From: Costus lasius
Lineage: Eukaryota > Streptophyta > Magnoliopsida > Zingiberales > Costaceae
Direction: 5' to 3'
Assembly (NCBI GenBank): GCA_027563935.2
Contig: JANVAS020000231.1
Span: forward strand, 15,270,001-15,334,000
Length of the DNA stretch: 64,000 bases
Shown here: piece by piece, positions 47,202 through 58,432 of the stretch
How the letters are laid out: every line of letters begins with the position of its first letter
How positions within the stretch are numbered: the first letter of the stretch is position 1
Notes under the pieces: model-generated
What the model saw: the letters and a program-made list of their open reading frames with translations, nothing else
What the model was told of the DNA's origin: nothing
Databases searched by the model: none
Position numbers and translations under genes: made by a program

Positions 47202-50200
47202 CTAATGGTTGAGAAATCTCAAACCCATATTATTACAGTGCTTCTCATGCTTCTGCTGCGCCAGAGGCTTGGTAAGCGGGTCTGCCAGATTGTCATCTGT
47301 ATGAACCTTGCATACTTTGATCTCGCCACGATCTATGATCTCCCTGATCAAATGAAACCGTCTCTGTATGTGCTTGGACTTCTGGTGCGACCGTGGTTCC
47401 TTTGCCTGTGCGATTGCTCCAGTGTTATCACAGAAGATAACCAAAGGATCTGCACACGAAGGAACGACACCAAGTTCTCTCACGAACTTACGAATCCACA
47501 CTGCCTCCTTGGATGCTTCCGAGGCTGCAACATACTCGGCTTCTGTTGTGGAATCAGCAACAGTTGACTGTTTGAAACTTTTCCACACCACTGCACCTCC
47601 ATTCAAGCTAAAAACATAGCCTGATTGCGATCGGAAATCATCCTGGTCAGACTGGAACGAAGCGTCAGTATATCCTTCAATACTGAGTTCTTCCTGACCA
47701 CCATATATCAAGAACATATCTTTGGTCCTCCGCAGATATTTTAAAATGTTCTTGACTGCAATCCAGTGCGCCATACCTGGATTACTCTGGTAACGACTGG
47801 TTACGCTTAACCCGTAAGCAACGTCTGGGCGAGTACACAACATCGCATACATTATAGAACCAATAGCCGAAGCATAAGGCGTATTGTTCATTTCATCTTT
47901 CTCAGTCTGTGTTTGTGGACACTGACTCTTAGAAAGATTCAGACCATGTCTGACTGGAAGATATCCTCGCTTAGAATTCTCTAAGTGAAATCTCTCCAGG
48001 ACCTTATCGATGTAAGTACTCTGGCACAGCCCGAGAAGCCTCTTAGATCTATCCCTGTAGATCTTCACACCTAACACATAGGCTGCTTCTCCTAGATCTT
48101 TCATCTGGAAACATTTCCTCAGCCATGCCTTAACAGCATGCATTTCAGGAATGTCGTTTCCAATGATCAAGATATCATCGACGTAGAGGACTAGGAAAGT
48201 AATCACGCTCCCACTAAACCTCTTATATACACACGGGTCATCCTCGTTCTTGATGAAACCAAATTCAGTAACTGATTCATCAAAACGAATATTCCAGCTT
48301 CTTGATGCTTGTTTAAGTCCATAAATGGACTTCTTTAACTTGCATATTTTATGACGATCTGCTGGATTAGTGAAACCTTCTGGTTGTGTCATATACACAT
48401 CCTCATCCAGATTTCCATTAAGGAAAGCTGTTTTCACATCCATCTGCCAAATCTCATAATCATAATATGCAGCTATCGCGAAAAGAATCCGAATAGACTT
48501 AAACATGGCTACAGGTGAGAAAGTTTCATCATAATCTATCCCGTAGATTTGTTTGAAACCTTTCGCAACTAGCCTGCCTTTATAGGTAACTACGTTACCA
48601 TCCATGTCAATCTTCTTCTTGAAGATCCATTTACAGCCTATAGGGATAACTCCCGGAGGCGGATCAACCAAATCCCAGACTTGGTTATCTGACATGGAGT
48701 CCATCTCGGCGCGCATAGCCTCAAGCCATCTCGCTGACTCTGGTCCACTGACCGCATCCGCATAAGTAAGGGGTTCATCATTGTCAATGATGTAGACTCC
48801 GTCATAGCGCTCAGGCTGTCGACGAATCCTACCCGATCTTCGCGGTTCCCGTGATGTCTGAGCCTCAGGTTGTTCAATAACCTGTTCTACCGGCTCAGGC
48901 TCATCCAACTGTGCTTGATCACTTTGTCCTTCTTCTGGATTCTCATCCAGCTTTATTTCTCTCCCACTGGCCTCTTGCAGAAGAAACTCCTTCTCAAGAA
49001 ATATGGCCGTCCGAGCAACAAAAACCTTGTTCTCATTGGGATCGAAGAAATAATAACCCTTAGTTTCCTTAGGGTAACCGACAAAGATACATTTGTCAGA
49101 TCTGCTCTCTAGTTTCCCAGAGGCGAGCTTTTTAACATAAGCCTCGCAACCCCAGATCCTGATAAATGTCAAGCTCGGCTGTTTCCCATACCATAACTCA
49201 TATGGCGTCTTTGAAACTGCCTTGGATGGCACTCGGTTTAGTACCTTTGCAGCTGTTTCCAGCGCAAAACCCCAAAAGGAGTATGGAAGAGTAGCCTGAC
49301 TCATCATAGAACGAACCATATCAAGTAACGTTCTATTTCTCCTCTCGGACACACCATTCCATTGCGGTGTTCCTGGTGGAGTGAGCTGTGAGATAATCCC
49401 ACACTCCTTTAGATAGTCAGTAAATGCATGACTTAGGTATTCACCACCTCGATCTGAGCGAAGTGCCTTGATATTACGGCCTAGCTGATTTTGTACTTCA
49501 TTCTTGAACTCTTTGAACTTGTCAAAAGATTCACTCTTATGTCTCATCAGATAGACATACCCATATCTACTGAAATCATCAGTAAATGTAATGAAGTACT
49601 GATAGCCACCTCTGGCATGTTTACTAAATGGCCCACACACATCACTGTGTATGAGGTCAAGTAAACCTGAAGCCCTTTGACCTTTATTAAGAAAAGGTGA
49701 CTTCGTCATTTTACCCATCAAACAAGCTTTGCATGTATCAATCTCCTTATAGGAGAATGATCCCAGCAGTCCATGATCATGCAACCGCTTAATGCGTTTC
49801 TCGTTAATATGGCCTAAACGACTATGCCATAGCAAGGTGCTGTCATCAGCATACTTGGCTTTCTTAATATCAACATTCTGTATAGAACTTTCCATGTCCA
49901 ACATGAATAACCCATTATTAATTGAACCAGTTGCATAAACAATATTATCATATGACAAAACACACTTTGAAATATTGCATTCAAAGGAAAACCCCTTCCT
50001 GACAAGAGCAGGAATGGAGATAATATTTTTAGTTATACTGGGAACAAAATAACAACTGTTTAGTTCCAATACAATTCCAGATGGTAAAGTAATGAAGTAA
50101 TCTCCTACAGCAACAGCAGCAACCCGTGCCCCGTTTCCAACGCGTAGGTCCACCTCATGCTGTCCCACCTGCCTTCTTCTCTTGAGTTCCTGCACATTTG

Positions 50201-51083
50201 AACAAATGTGAACTCCACATGCAGTGTCCAACACCCATGATACAGAAGAAGAATACATGACCTCAGTCACGAATATACCTGAGCCAGAAGCAAAGCTTCC
50301 CCTCTTATCTCCTTGGAGCGCTTTACAGTCCTTTTTCCAGTGACCCAGCTGGCCACAGTGGAAACACCTGTATTCCTTAGACCGCTTCACCTTCTGCTTC
50401 AGAGCCTTGCTGTAATTCTTGACCGGGGCCTTGCCCTTCTTCCCCTTCTTCTTGTTCCTGGAAGGAACCACCAAGACAGAGGTTGAAGGCTTACCCTTCA
50501 GAGTTTCCTCAGTGGTCAAGAGCATATTCAGCAGCTCTGCCGGAGTACAATCGATTTTGTTCATATTAAAATTAATAATGAACGCGTCGAATGATGGCGG
50601 GAGAGACTGCAGAATAATGTCCACAGCAAGCTCCTGGTTGATGGTATGCCCCAGTTTCTCTAGAGCCTCCTTGTGCCCAATCATCTTGAGCACGTGAGCT
50701 CCCACTGGGCTCCCTTCAGCCAGTTTGCTCTGAAAGAAGAGCTTCGTCAAATTATAGCGTTCAGTCCTCGCCTGTGCAGCATACAACATCTTGAGGTTTG
50801 TAATCATGTCTCTAGCCGACATGTCCTCATGCTGACGCTGCAGCGGTGGCGTCATAGACGCTAACATCAGGCAAGCGACATCAATGCTATCATTGACGTG
50901 CTTTTCATAGGCTTCCCGAACCGCCCTTGCGGCGTTCGGAGCGGGCTGCGGCGGTATCGCCGTCTCGAGGACATACAGTTTCCTCTCTGCCTTAAGAACG
51001 ATCTTAAGGTGTCCAAACCAGTCAGAGAAGTTCGGCCCAGCAAACTTCTCTCTTTCCAGTAGGGATCGCACATTGAAGTTCAT
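47202..51083 (-). CDS. Copia Gag-Pol polyprotein, intact
   Basis: 1293 codons from the ATG at 51081-51083 with no internal stop. The Gag domain (about 1-230) is followed by a CCHC knuckle CFHCGQLGHWKKDC (about 239-252). The aspartic protease (about 285) reads D-T-A where most have D-T/S-G. The pre-integrase domain has LWHSRLGHINEKRIKRLHDH. The integrase has the core Asp in the FTDDFSRYGY region, the second in RSDRGGEYL (about 543) and the Glu in NGVSERRNRT (about 580). The RT has QMDVKTAFLNGNL (about 881) and YVDDILIIG (about 967). RNase H has EGYTDASF, STTEAEY and FCDNTGAIA (about 1138, 1180 and 1219), ending in ADPLTKPL. Domain order PR-INT-RT-RH defines Ty1/copia. Length is normal for the lineage. 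With two near-identical LTRs it could encode an autonomous element; the only doubtful residue is in the protease triad. Confidence 0.95.
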   Translation of the reverse strand: MNFNVRSLLEREKFAGPNFSDWFGHLKIVLKAERKLYVLETAIPPQPAPNAARAVREAYEKHVNDSIDVACLMLASMTPPLQRQHEDMSARDMITNLKMLYAAQARTERYNLTKLFFQSKLAEGSPVGAHVLKMIGHKEALEKLGHTINQELAVDIILQSLPPSFDAFIINFNMNKIDCTPAELLNMLLTTEETLKGKPSTSVLVVPSRNKKKGKKGKAPVKNYSKALKQKVKRSKEYRCFHCGQLGHWKKDCKALQGDKRGSFASGSGIFVTEVMYSSSVSWVLDTACGVHICSNVQELKRRRQVGQHEVDLRVGNGARVAAVAVGDYFITLPSGIVLELNSCYFVPSITKNIISIPALVRKGFSFECNISKCVLSYDNIVYATGSINNGLFMLDMESSIQNVDIKKAKYADDSTLLWHSRLGHINEKRIKRLHDHGLLGSFSYKEIDTCKACLMGKMTKSPFLNKGQRASGLLDLIHSDVCGPFSKHARGGYQYFITFTDDFSRYGYVYLMRHKSESFDKFKEFKNEVQNQLGRNIKALRSDRGGEYLSHAFTDYLKECGIISQLTPPGTPQWNGVSERRNRTLLDMVRSMMSQATLPYSFWGFALETAAKVLNRVPSKAVSKTPYELWYGKQPSLTFIRIWGCEAYVKKLASGKLESRSDKCIFVGYPKETKGYYFFDPNENKVFVARTAIFLEKEFLLQEASGREIKLDENPEEGQSDQAQLDEPEPVEQVIEQPEAQTSREPRRSGRIRRQPERYDGVYIIDNDEPLTYADAVSGPESARWLEAMRAEMDSMSDNQVWDLVDPPPGVIPIGCKWIFKKKIDMDGNVVTYKGRLVAKGFKQIYGIDYDETFSPVAMFKSIRILFAIAAYYDYEIWQMDVKTAFLNGNLDEDVYMTQPEGFTNPADRHKICKLKKSIYGLKQASRSWNIRFDESVTEFGFIKNEDDPCVYKRFSGSVITFLVLYVDDILIIGNDIPEMHAVKAWLRKCFQMKDLGEAAYVLGVKIYRDRSKRLLGLCQSTYIDKVLERFHLENSKRGYLPVRHGLNLSKSQCPQTQTEKDEMNNTPYASAIGSIMYAMLCTRPDVAYGLSVTSRYQSNPGMAHWIAVKNILKYLRRTKDMFLIYGGQEELSIEGYTDASFQSDQDDFRSQSGYVFSLNGGAVVWKSFKQSTVADSTTEAEYVAASEASKEAVWIRKFVRELGVVPSCADPLVIFCDNTGAIAQAKEPRSHQKSKHIQRRFHLIREIIDRGEIKVCKVHTDDNLADPLTKPLAQQKHEKHCNNMGLRFLNH

Positions 51084-52918
51084 GGTGTTCGTTGCTGCAG
51101 GTATCTACAACAATGCAAGAACAGCAAGGTCAGTATCAATGTATAAGAATCAATCAGGACTTAAGAAAGATTCTTTTTCTCACTATTTTATCAGGCGTGA
51201 AAAATCCAGCAAAACAGCCCGAAAGAGTAGAACTCTTTTAGTGAGATGGGATCCAGATTTCATACTTGGTCTCCGCGTCCCGCTCAGGCGAGATAAGATG
51301 CACAGAGAGTACAAGCACTAGTTTCTGGTAGGCAGTCCCTGCCGATCGCCAACCCGTGCGATTCCCCTTCATCTGGGCAGTCCAGCAGACTGTGCCAACT
51401 GAGTTGGTACAACACAATCTCTGACCCCACAGATGGCTGCCTCCATGTGCTACCATATGCGCCACATATGTAGCCTACACGGTCAAGCTGACCCGACTTA
51501 CTCCCTGGACCACCATGTGCTATGCTGAGCAACGAGAAGGGATAAATCCCTGCTCTGTAACACACAGGTGTAATCCCGCACCGTCTGAAGATAGATGGAC
51601 GTGCCCACTGAGTGGGTACAACACGGCTCCAACGATAATCAGAACAGTGAGGTTTCGCGTCAGAAGGCTTACGAGCTTGATATTTAATCGTTGGATTTTA
51701 ACGGTCTTTTATCTTCTTGCCTATCATGCAATTCCTATGGTGATAGCAGAAGATAAATTTACTCATGCAATTCTAATATATAGCAATAAAAGAAAGCATG
51801 TGTCTTTTGTGGTAAAAGCCCATAGCCCTAGTGAGACCTTAACCTAACTTAAGTCTACACTTGCTCTTTATGGGTCTTTAGCTGCTCATCTGGCCCAAAC
51901 CTGGGCCCAAGCGCCAACTGCAGCTCTGGTGCGCCCACCAGGAATTTGCGCCTGGTCCTAGGGTCGAACCCTAGACCTCCCACCTGGTCCAGCCACTGCT
52001 GCATGCGCTTCTGCCAAGTGTGCATTGTGCTCTTGTCTAATTAAATTACAAATTTAACTATCTAGACAAGAGTGACACGCAGGTCACTTTCACATTATAA
52101 ATTAATTAAAATTGTGATACGCAGATCACATAAAGAAAATTAATTTACAACATATAATCCAGGCACGCAGGCCCCAGCACAGCACACATTAAAAACGGGC
52201 AGCCCACATAAGACTAAATAAACAAGCAGATGCAACAACCATCATGTGATCCAGTCAGGAAAAATAAATTTTTAAAAAACCCCTTGGGATCGATTTTTTT
52301 TTTTTAATTTTTCCTTATTTGCCCCACAACCTTACAATGGTCCATTACTAGGGATCCACTCATCCAACCTAGTCAGATCCACTGCCCTAGCATGCACCAA
52401 GTCCTAACTGACTTGAGTCGACCAAAAGGTCAACCATGCATGCACCAAGGCTGAACGACCACACTGAGGTCTGGCAAGCGGGCGTGACCCCGGGCCTAAC
52501 TCAGGTGCGTTCATCAGTTGTCTCAATCAGACATCGCTACACACCTGTCTGCAGTCGACCTATAGCCACCACAGGCATGCGCCAAGGTGCTAACTGGTCG
52601 ACCCATTCAGGCTGTCAGATAGTCTGATCAGACATGTTTGGATCTAACCTAGGGGGTGACTTCAACCCTAATAACCCATCTAAGGGTTTAATGTAGGAGC
52701 ATTAGATCTAAGGTGAAACGCGCATGTGATCAAGGTTTTAGAAAAACTTACAAAAACATGCGCCAACAACAACATGCGCAATGGAGAAAATAACATCTAT
52801 ACAAATCATGAATTTTCGCCAACTTAGATAATCGCATGTAACCTATAGATCTATTATAATGCGCATACATGGATCATATGACATATCATGGCAATCATAA
52901 ACAAGCATGAAACATCAG
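51084..52918 (-). other. Copia 5' leader
   Basis: About 1.8 kb of non-coding sequence lie between the primer site and the Gag ATG. Only short open frames are present, none recognised. A poly-T run lies at about 52297-52309 (poly-A in the element strand). Leaders this long are usual in Angela/BARE-type elements. Confidence 0.7.
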
Positions 52919-52931
52919 GCTCTGATACCAA
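52919..52931 (-). other. Copia tRNA-iMet primer-binding site
   Basis: The minus strand reads TTGGTATCAGAGCC just after the end of the 5' LTR (CTCTCA). Confidence 0.85.
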
Positions 52932-52932
52932 T

Positions 52933-54618
52933 TGAGAGTACCCCTTAAACTAAGGGGGGTCCCCTTCTAGGGGGAGCGAAAACCCTAGGCAGTGGCGCAT
53001 AAAATTTTTGGGCAGCGGATTAGGGTTTCAAGAATCGGTTCATGTGATATGATCAACCAAATGGAAACGATTGCATGTAAGAGATAAAACTCATACCATA
53101 GCCATTTCGAATGGCGCCTAGGAAGCAAAGATCAAAGCAGATCTTCTCCAGAGGTGACGCACACAGTTGATGTCGCCTACTCCTCTTTGCGATCCTTGTG
53201 CTAGCAAGATCCAAAGAAGTCTTTGATCGAAAATGAGAAAGGGATGAAGAGATCTTTTCTTTGCCGATTTCTCCTCCAAATCCAAGGCGTCGTCACCCAC
53301 GGAAAAACCCAAGAGGAATGCGTTCAAGTGGCGAGAATAGAGAGAGCACTCTCTTTCGAACGTCAGTGTCTCCAAGTGGAGATCATGGTGGCTAAAAATA
53401 GCACCACTAACCGCCCAACATGTTCACGCCAAGTGAACTTGTCGCCAATGCTTGAACCATTTTGGTTTAATTTAATTTTGGTTCAATTACCAAATAAACC
53501 AAACGACATGGCCTAGATCATATTAAAACCCTAAGGTTCCAGATCTAGCCGTTGATCTCTATGATGCTCCTGATCTGACCGATCTAGCATCTCTTCTCTC
53601 GATCGAAGCTTACCGATCTCAAGCCCTAATCAATCAAACATGATCAGACCAGATCTCACTCACAATCAGAGATTAAATCCCTTTAAACTGAACCCGAAAC
53701 AATTCAGTCCACACGATCTGACTTAAGTAAGCCATATCATCAATTGTGCGACCCTGAGGGTTTCCTTAAAACATCGGTAACGATAATTTACATTATCACA
53801 ACCAGTGAGGGGTATCTAGCAACACATCACTGTCTCCCGATATCAAGGAAAGAGTCTTCCAAGACTTCACCCAAAAACAGCACAAGTGTGAATCAATTCA
53901 CAAAGCATACATGTTTCCTTTGCCACTGGATGTTCTTATTGGACAAGCCTGTCAAGCTCGTAACTCCAATATGATGAGCATGATTAGAACAGATGAGCAC
54001 TGTCACCTGGGTATGGCCATACACTCTCTCAATCATCTCATCCAGGGGGCCCCTTTAGAACATCACACTCCTTAAACAAGGAGACGGCAATCCTATGTCT
54101 ATCACTAGTGCTCTAACCTGATTCAAGCTCACCATCCAAGATAGTCTATAATCATTATGTTTCAAATGATATTGAACTACCTCAAAACAATGACAATCAT
54201 CATTTAGAAAACACAAGTGATCTCAAGTCAGAGGAAATGTGCCACTTGTCTTAATCAAGGAATATTCACATTGTGACAAACAATTGAACATCCTAGTAGG
54301 GTCTGTCCAGTACATCCCATGTACCCATGAGTCTACATCTTATTCCATGCTCGAAGCATCCTATAAGATTAGAACACATATTAGTCTTAACCATATCGAG
54401 GCTGTCTCATGTTTACCAAGATATATCGACTAAGGACATAATAGCATGTCAGCCCAGCTGAACAGCTTTGAGACATTATTCAGAAGAACATATATTGCAG
54501 CAGACAATGTAGCTAACTGAATAACAACCATGCCTTTATAAACACATAGAGTTTATTACATGATACTTGTTACATTCCCATAGGCCTCAAACATTAGCCT
54601 TAAGGGCATACCCCAACA
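52933..54618 (-). repeat. Copia 5' LTR
   Basis: 1686 bases starting TGTTGGGGTATGCCC (minus strand, 54618) and ending CTCTCA (52933). It is nearly identical to the 3' LTR. Confidence 0.92.
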
Positions 54619-55547
54619 GGGGGCCACCTCCTGATTCTATTCACTGTCCATGTTTATGTGTTGCACGAGATTTTGCAGCTCCCAGTGCTTTGGCCAAGCC
54701 GGGTTAGACCATATTGGTCACTTTGTGAATATGCTGGACAACTAGGTTAATTAAGTATGGTGTGTTTAGTTGGTTTAGAATATGTGTGTTCGGTTGGTTT
54801 AGAGTATAACTCTAGAACCTGAGGTTATTATATGTTGGTGTGTATATTTTTGGCTGCTTATATGACTTTTGCATCGAATTTGTTATTATGTGTTGACATG
54901 ATATCCTGTTAAAGATTTTTAAAATAATCTGCATATGTTTTTGAGAGTATGTTATGGATGGTCAATTAGACTATCCACTCACTGGGCTGTGTAGCTCACC
55001 CCTCACTATTTTCAGGTGTAGAGCAGGGGCGCAGTTAGCATTATATGGATGCTGTGAATTATGCTTAATGTGTTTATGATTATGATGCCGGTTGTGGCTA
55101 AAACTTATGATTTATATGAACTATGTGAACCATGTGATGTGAACAATGTGAACTATGTGAATTTGTGTTGCCAGATGGTGGCAATCAACTGAGTTGGATT
55201 TTTGTGTCACCGCGGGCTTCGGCCTGGTTTCGGTGTTTGGTATTAGTTTATAAAATCGATTTTGTGGATTTGTTTTGAAATTGAAGTTGATGTGTATTTT
55301 TGCAATCGGTTTTGATACAACTGTAACGTGCATATGTCTAGTGCACGTATTGCGTGGTGGCAGGTACCTTTATGTGATTTATGAGATTTGTGATTCGAAG
55401 ATTTTATGTGTTTGGAGTTTTGAAAATTTTCAGATCGTGTTTTTCTTGGACTCGGTTTTACCTAGCATTTGATCGATCTTATATGAAACATCCTATTACT
55501 TTTGTGATTGTGTTACTTGATTGGGGTTAAGAATGTGGGATGTTACA
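54619..55547 (+). repeat. Tekay-type LTR 3, right part
   Basis: Resumes with the duplicated GGGGG and runs to TTACA at 55547, where the outer target duplication ATATT follows. The sequence matches the ends of LTRs 1 and 2. Confidence 0.9.
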
Positions 55548-55552
55548 ATATT

Positions 55553-56171
55553 GTTATCTGCATAGAGTTGTGCTATTATTGCACAGGAATGATTGGGTAC
55601 TAAACACAGTATCAGGGGACTGTTGACGAGCAGTCATTTCTAATATGTGAGCTAACACTAGGGACCACTTAGATATGAGTGTGTGTCCATAAGGGACGAG
55701 TTGGCCCTCAGCTCTATATTTTTTTTGTTTGCTGATGTATTTTTATGATATTTGTTCATGGTTTACAAGTACATTTTGGTGCACCTTAATAGGCTACATT
55801 GTATGTATATATGGCATGATTTCCTTTAGTATTGTTCTATCGTATACTTAATCTCTACTTAGCCCTTCTAGCTAAAAACCCCTTCTTATGACTTGTTTCA
55901 GGTCCTAGTGTGGGTCCGTCGCAGCCGGATCAAGCATAGTTAGATAGTGATAAAGGACTCCCTAGGGTATTGGTATCTGTATGTGTGAGTATATGTGTAT
56001 GTTTTTGCCATATGGCCAATGTATTGTCCTATCAATGTGGATGGATGTTGTTATGTATATGTGTGTTGGGTTTCTTATTGTTGATTTGATGTTATCAGTT
56101 GATGGCTGGGCTGGATTAGCAGGCCCAATTGTCATGCCTCGCTGGGGCCCAGTAGCCGTCTGGGCATGACA
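55553..56171 (+). mobile_element. Older gypsy-type LTR, last part
   Basis: The segment ends GGCATGACA at 56171 and is followed by a degenerate iMet-type primer site (AGGTATCAAAGG, about 56175). A 12-bp perfect inverted repeat, AATTGTCATGCC (56127-56138) and GGCATGACAATT (56163-56174), spans the probable LTR end. It would be the end of the LTR that begins at 18984, with matching TGTC and GACA termini. No coding sequence is present. Confidence 0.45.
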
Positions 56172-57320
56172 ATTAGGTATCAAAGGTGTAGGTTCAGTTC
56201 AGAAGTCAATTTGGCCATAAGGATTTAGGGTAAACTCTAGAACTAGGACGTGAAACGGGTAGGATTTATACACTTAACCAAGATAACACATGAAAATAAA
56301 TATACACACAAATTCTCTTATGTGATTGGATATAATAGAGAAAACCCTCATAGGAAATGATGTGCATGTGTAGTACTCACATGGATTTAGTGCGGAGCCT
56401 AATTGTGAGGCTGTGTTAATGCTATTTAATTTGATAAGAGTTGCGTAGAGGAAGTGTTGTGGATTCTCCTGGATAGATGGGTCATATATTATGGTTTGAG
56501 TTGGGCTGAAATAAATTTGTGTCATTTAGGAGATAGTTTGAGCATTGTTGCATTTGTATACGTCACCCTCAAATGGCTATATGTGTCATTGTGACACTAG
56601 ACTCGTATAGTATTTAGAAGAAAAGAATGGTAATATATAAAGTTAGGGATGAATACTTAATTCTTTAACTTGCCAATAACTGACCTAAGGGTCAAGTACT
56701 ACAAAAATATTAATAATACTTAAATGACTTAGGACGATGTGTTAGATACAAAATGAAAAAAAGAGAAAAAAAAAGGAATGAAGCTAGAATGAATATGAAC
56801 TCAAGATCTTTTCCCTATTCTTACTAATAGCATAGTATTAGAAGAATACGACTAATGAAAAACATTGTCATGATTTATAGGATGATTAATGGGAACCATA
56901 TAATATAAGTGGTTGTTTCTTTGAAACAAGAGTAATTACTTATCATTATAATAATAGGTTGAGGAACTAAGAAAATTTAAGGTGTCCTTGTTGATCTCAA
57001 CTTGGTACTTACATATATGTGCATAATAATTCTAGAATGAATATGCCCTCATAGATAAATCTGTTATAATAATTAACATAATCTTAATTGACAATAAAGG
57101 TGATTAATGAGTGCTTTGATGTGAAGGCTATAAGTTCCTTATATAAGTAATCATTTGTGATTTTTATGAGAAAATCATTTAGGAAGCAAGAACTAAAGCT
57201 AACAATTAATTAGAGTAATATTTTGTAAGTATGAATGCCACAACTACTAATTTATAATTGGTTTGCCTTAATAACTGGAGATGCATAAAAAAGAGCCAGA
57301 TGGATCTTTTAATTATTCTG
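56172..57320. other. Unassigned DNA, no gene seen
   Basis: The first part may be leader sequence of the older gypsy element (GTAGGTTCAGTTCAGAAG). The rest is AT-rich without motifs or repeats that I can name. I found no gag or pol remnants. Confidence 0.45.
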
Positions 57321-58427
57321 TGTTGGGAAACCCCGGGGATACTTTACAATTTTTTAGAGATAAACATTATAGAGTACATTGCACAGCGGAAGAATATCCC
57401 CGAAACAGGCCAGTCCCAAAAACCCTGTGAAGATCTCTTGCAAGGGGGGTCGACATGATGAGTTAGTAAATACCTAAAGCAAGACAATGCCGATGTCGAG
57501 GTAGGCACCCAAGCATGAGCCCTCTGCAGTCTCACACACATGGATGCCTCGAGCTCTCTTCTTCCTCGCTTGGTGCGAGCCTCGGAAAGAAGATTCAAGC
57601 CTTGTTCACCTCCAACACCACTTGCGCCAACTTCAAGGGAAGATGCGCCAAGGTGAAGAGGAGGGGAGATGATGCCGCCAAGCCTTCCTCCAACTTGTGC
57701 CAATAGGAGGAGATGGAAAGGACATGCGGCCAGGAAGAAGAAGCCGCCAATCTCTATGCTTCTCTCACACCAAAGGAGGAGAAGGAAGATCCAAACATCA
57801 AGCTCTCCAATAATTGCGCCAAAAGGAGAAGAGAAGGAAGCTTGCGGCTTGACGGAAGAAGGATGCGCCACCCTCTCCTTGCTTTCGCCCCTTAAAGCCT
57901 TGCTCACGCCAATTGATTATTACATAAACGAGTTCACGCATCGTTCTAATAAATAGAAGCAAGGGGGTGGCCAAAGAAAGGGGTCGAGGTGCATACAATT
58001 AAGAGGGGGCGGCTAGGGTTAATGGTGAGGTGGCAATTAGGGTTTATGGCTTTGGAAAGTCCCCAAGAATTTTCCCTAAACTCCTTGCAATCGCCCAAGA
58101 CTTACCATAGAAGTCTACCATGCCTTAGATTCCTCAAGCCTTGCCTTAAAAGCATGCTTTCCATCTAAGCACAAGGGGGAGGCGCCAATTCCTTCCAAAG
58201 GGAGCAAATTGTGCCAAGCTCACCCATTATGCCCTTGGCGCCAAAGGGGTTAGCTTTTCTCCCCATTATACCCTTTTATCCTATTGCCTCTTCATGACAA
58301 CTTGTTATTGGGCCTCATTGGGTAATGAGCTAGCCCAAACTTCATTACATGGGTTGATTAAGCAATTGGATCCAATCCAATGTAACCCTAATCCAAATGT
58401 GACCAATTGATAGCCCGAAAGGGAACA
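57321..58427 (-). mobile_element. Probable solo LTR, copia-like
   Basis: The block runs from TGTTGGGAAACC (57321) to GGGAACA (58427). It has matching short ends in either direction and an LTR-like composition. A CACAGCGGAAGAATA motif near the left end recalls the GGCAGCGGATTAGG at the matching place of the copia LTRs, suggesting minus orientation. No target duplication, primer site or polypurine tract was found, so the exact edges are uncertain. Open frames at 57344-57907 and nearby lie inside it and carry no recognisable domain. Confidence 0.4.
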
Positions 58428-58432
58428 CTACA

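Larger units (their letters stand above)
45497..54618 (-). mobile_element. Full-length Angela-like copia retrotransposon
   Basis: A complete 9.1-kb Ty1/copia element on the minus strand has its 5' LTR at 52933-54618, primer site at about 52919-52931, a leader, gag-pol at 47202-51083, a polypurine tract next to 47182 and its 3' LTR at 45497-47181. The target duplication is GGGGG (45492-45496 and 54619-54623), and removing 9127 bases restores the Tekay LTR exactly. LTR length near 1.7 kb, the TGTTGGGGTATGCCC start, the long leader and the RT/RNase H sequence suggest the Angela (BARE-like) lineage. Confidence 0.93.
26927..55547 (+). mobile_element. Tekay/Del-type gypsy array: LTR-int-LTR-int-LTR
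   Basis: Three LTRs (26927-30247, 35014-38334 and 43100-55547, the last split by copia) and two internal regions (30248-35013 and 38335-43099) form one array flanked by a single target duplication ATATT (26922-26926 and 55548-55552). Each LTR is 3321 bases (third counted without the copia insertion), starts TGTAA and ends TTACA. The long LTR, tRNA-iMet primer site, gag-pol order PR-RT-RH-INT and the C-terminal region after the integrase fit the Tekay/Del chromovirus lineage. The two units differ by very few bases. Confidence 0.9.

Noticed and set aside
57344..57907. 187-codon open frame on the minus strand
   Set aside because: It lies inside a probable solo LTR, overlaps open frames on the other strand, is low in complexity and shows no domain I recognise.
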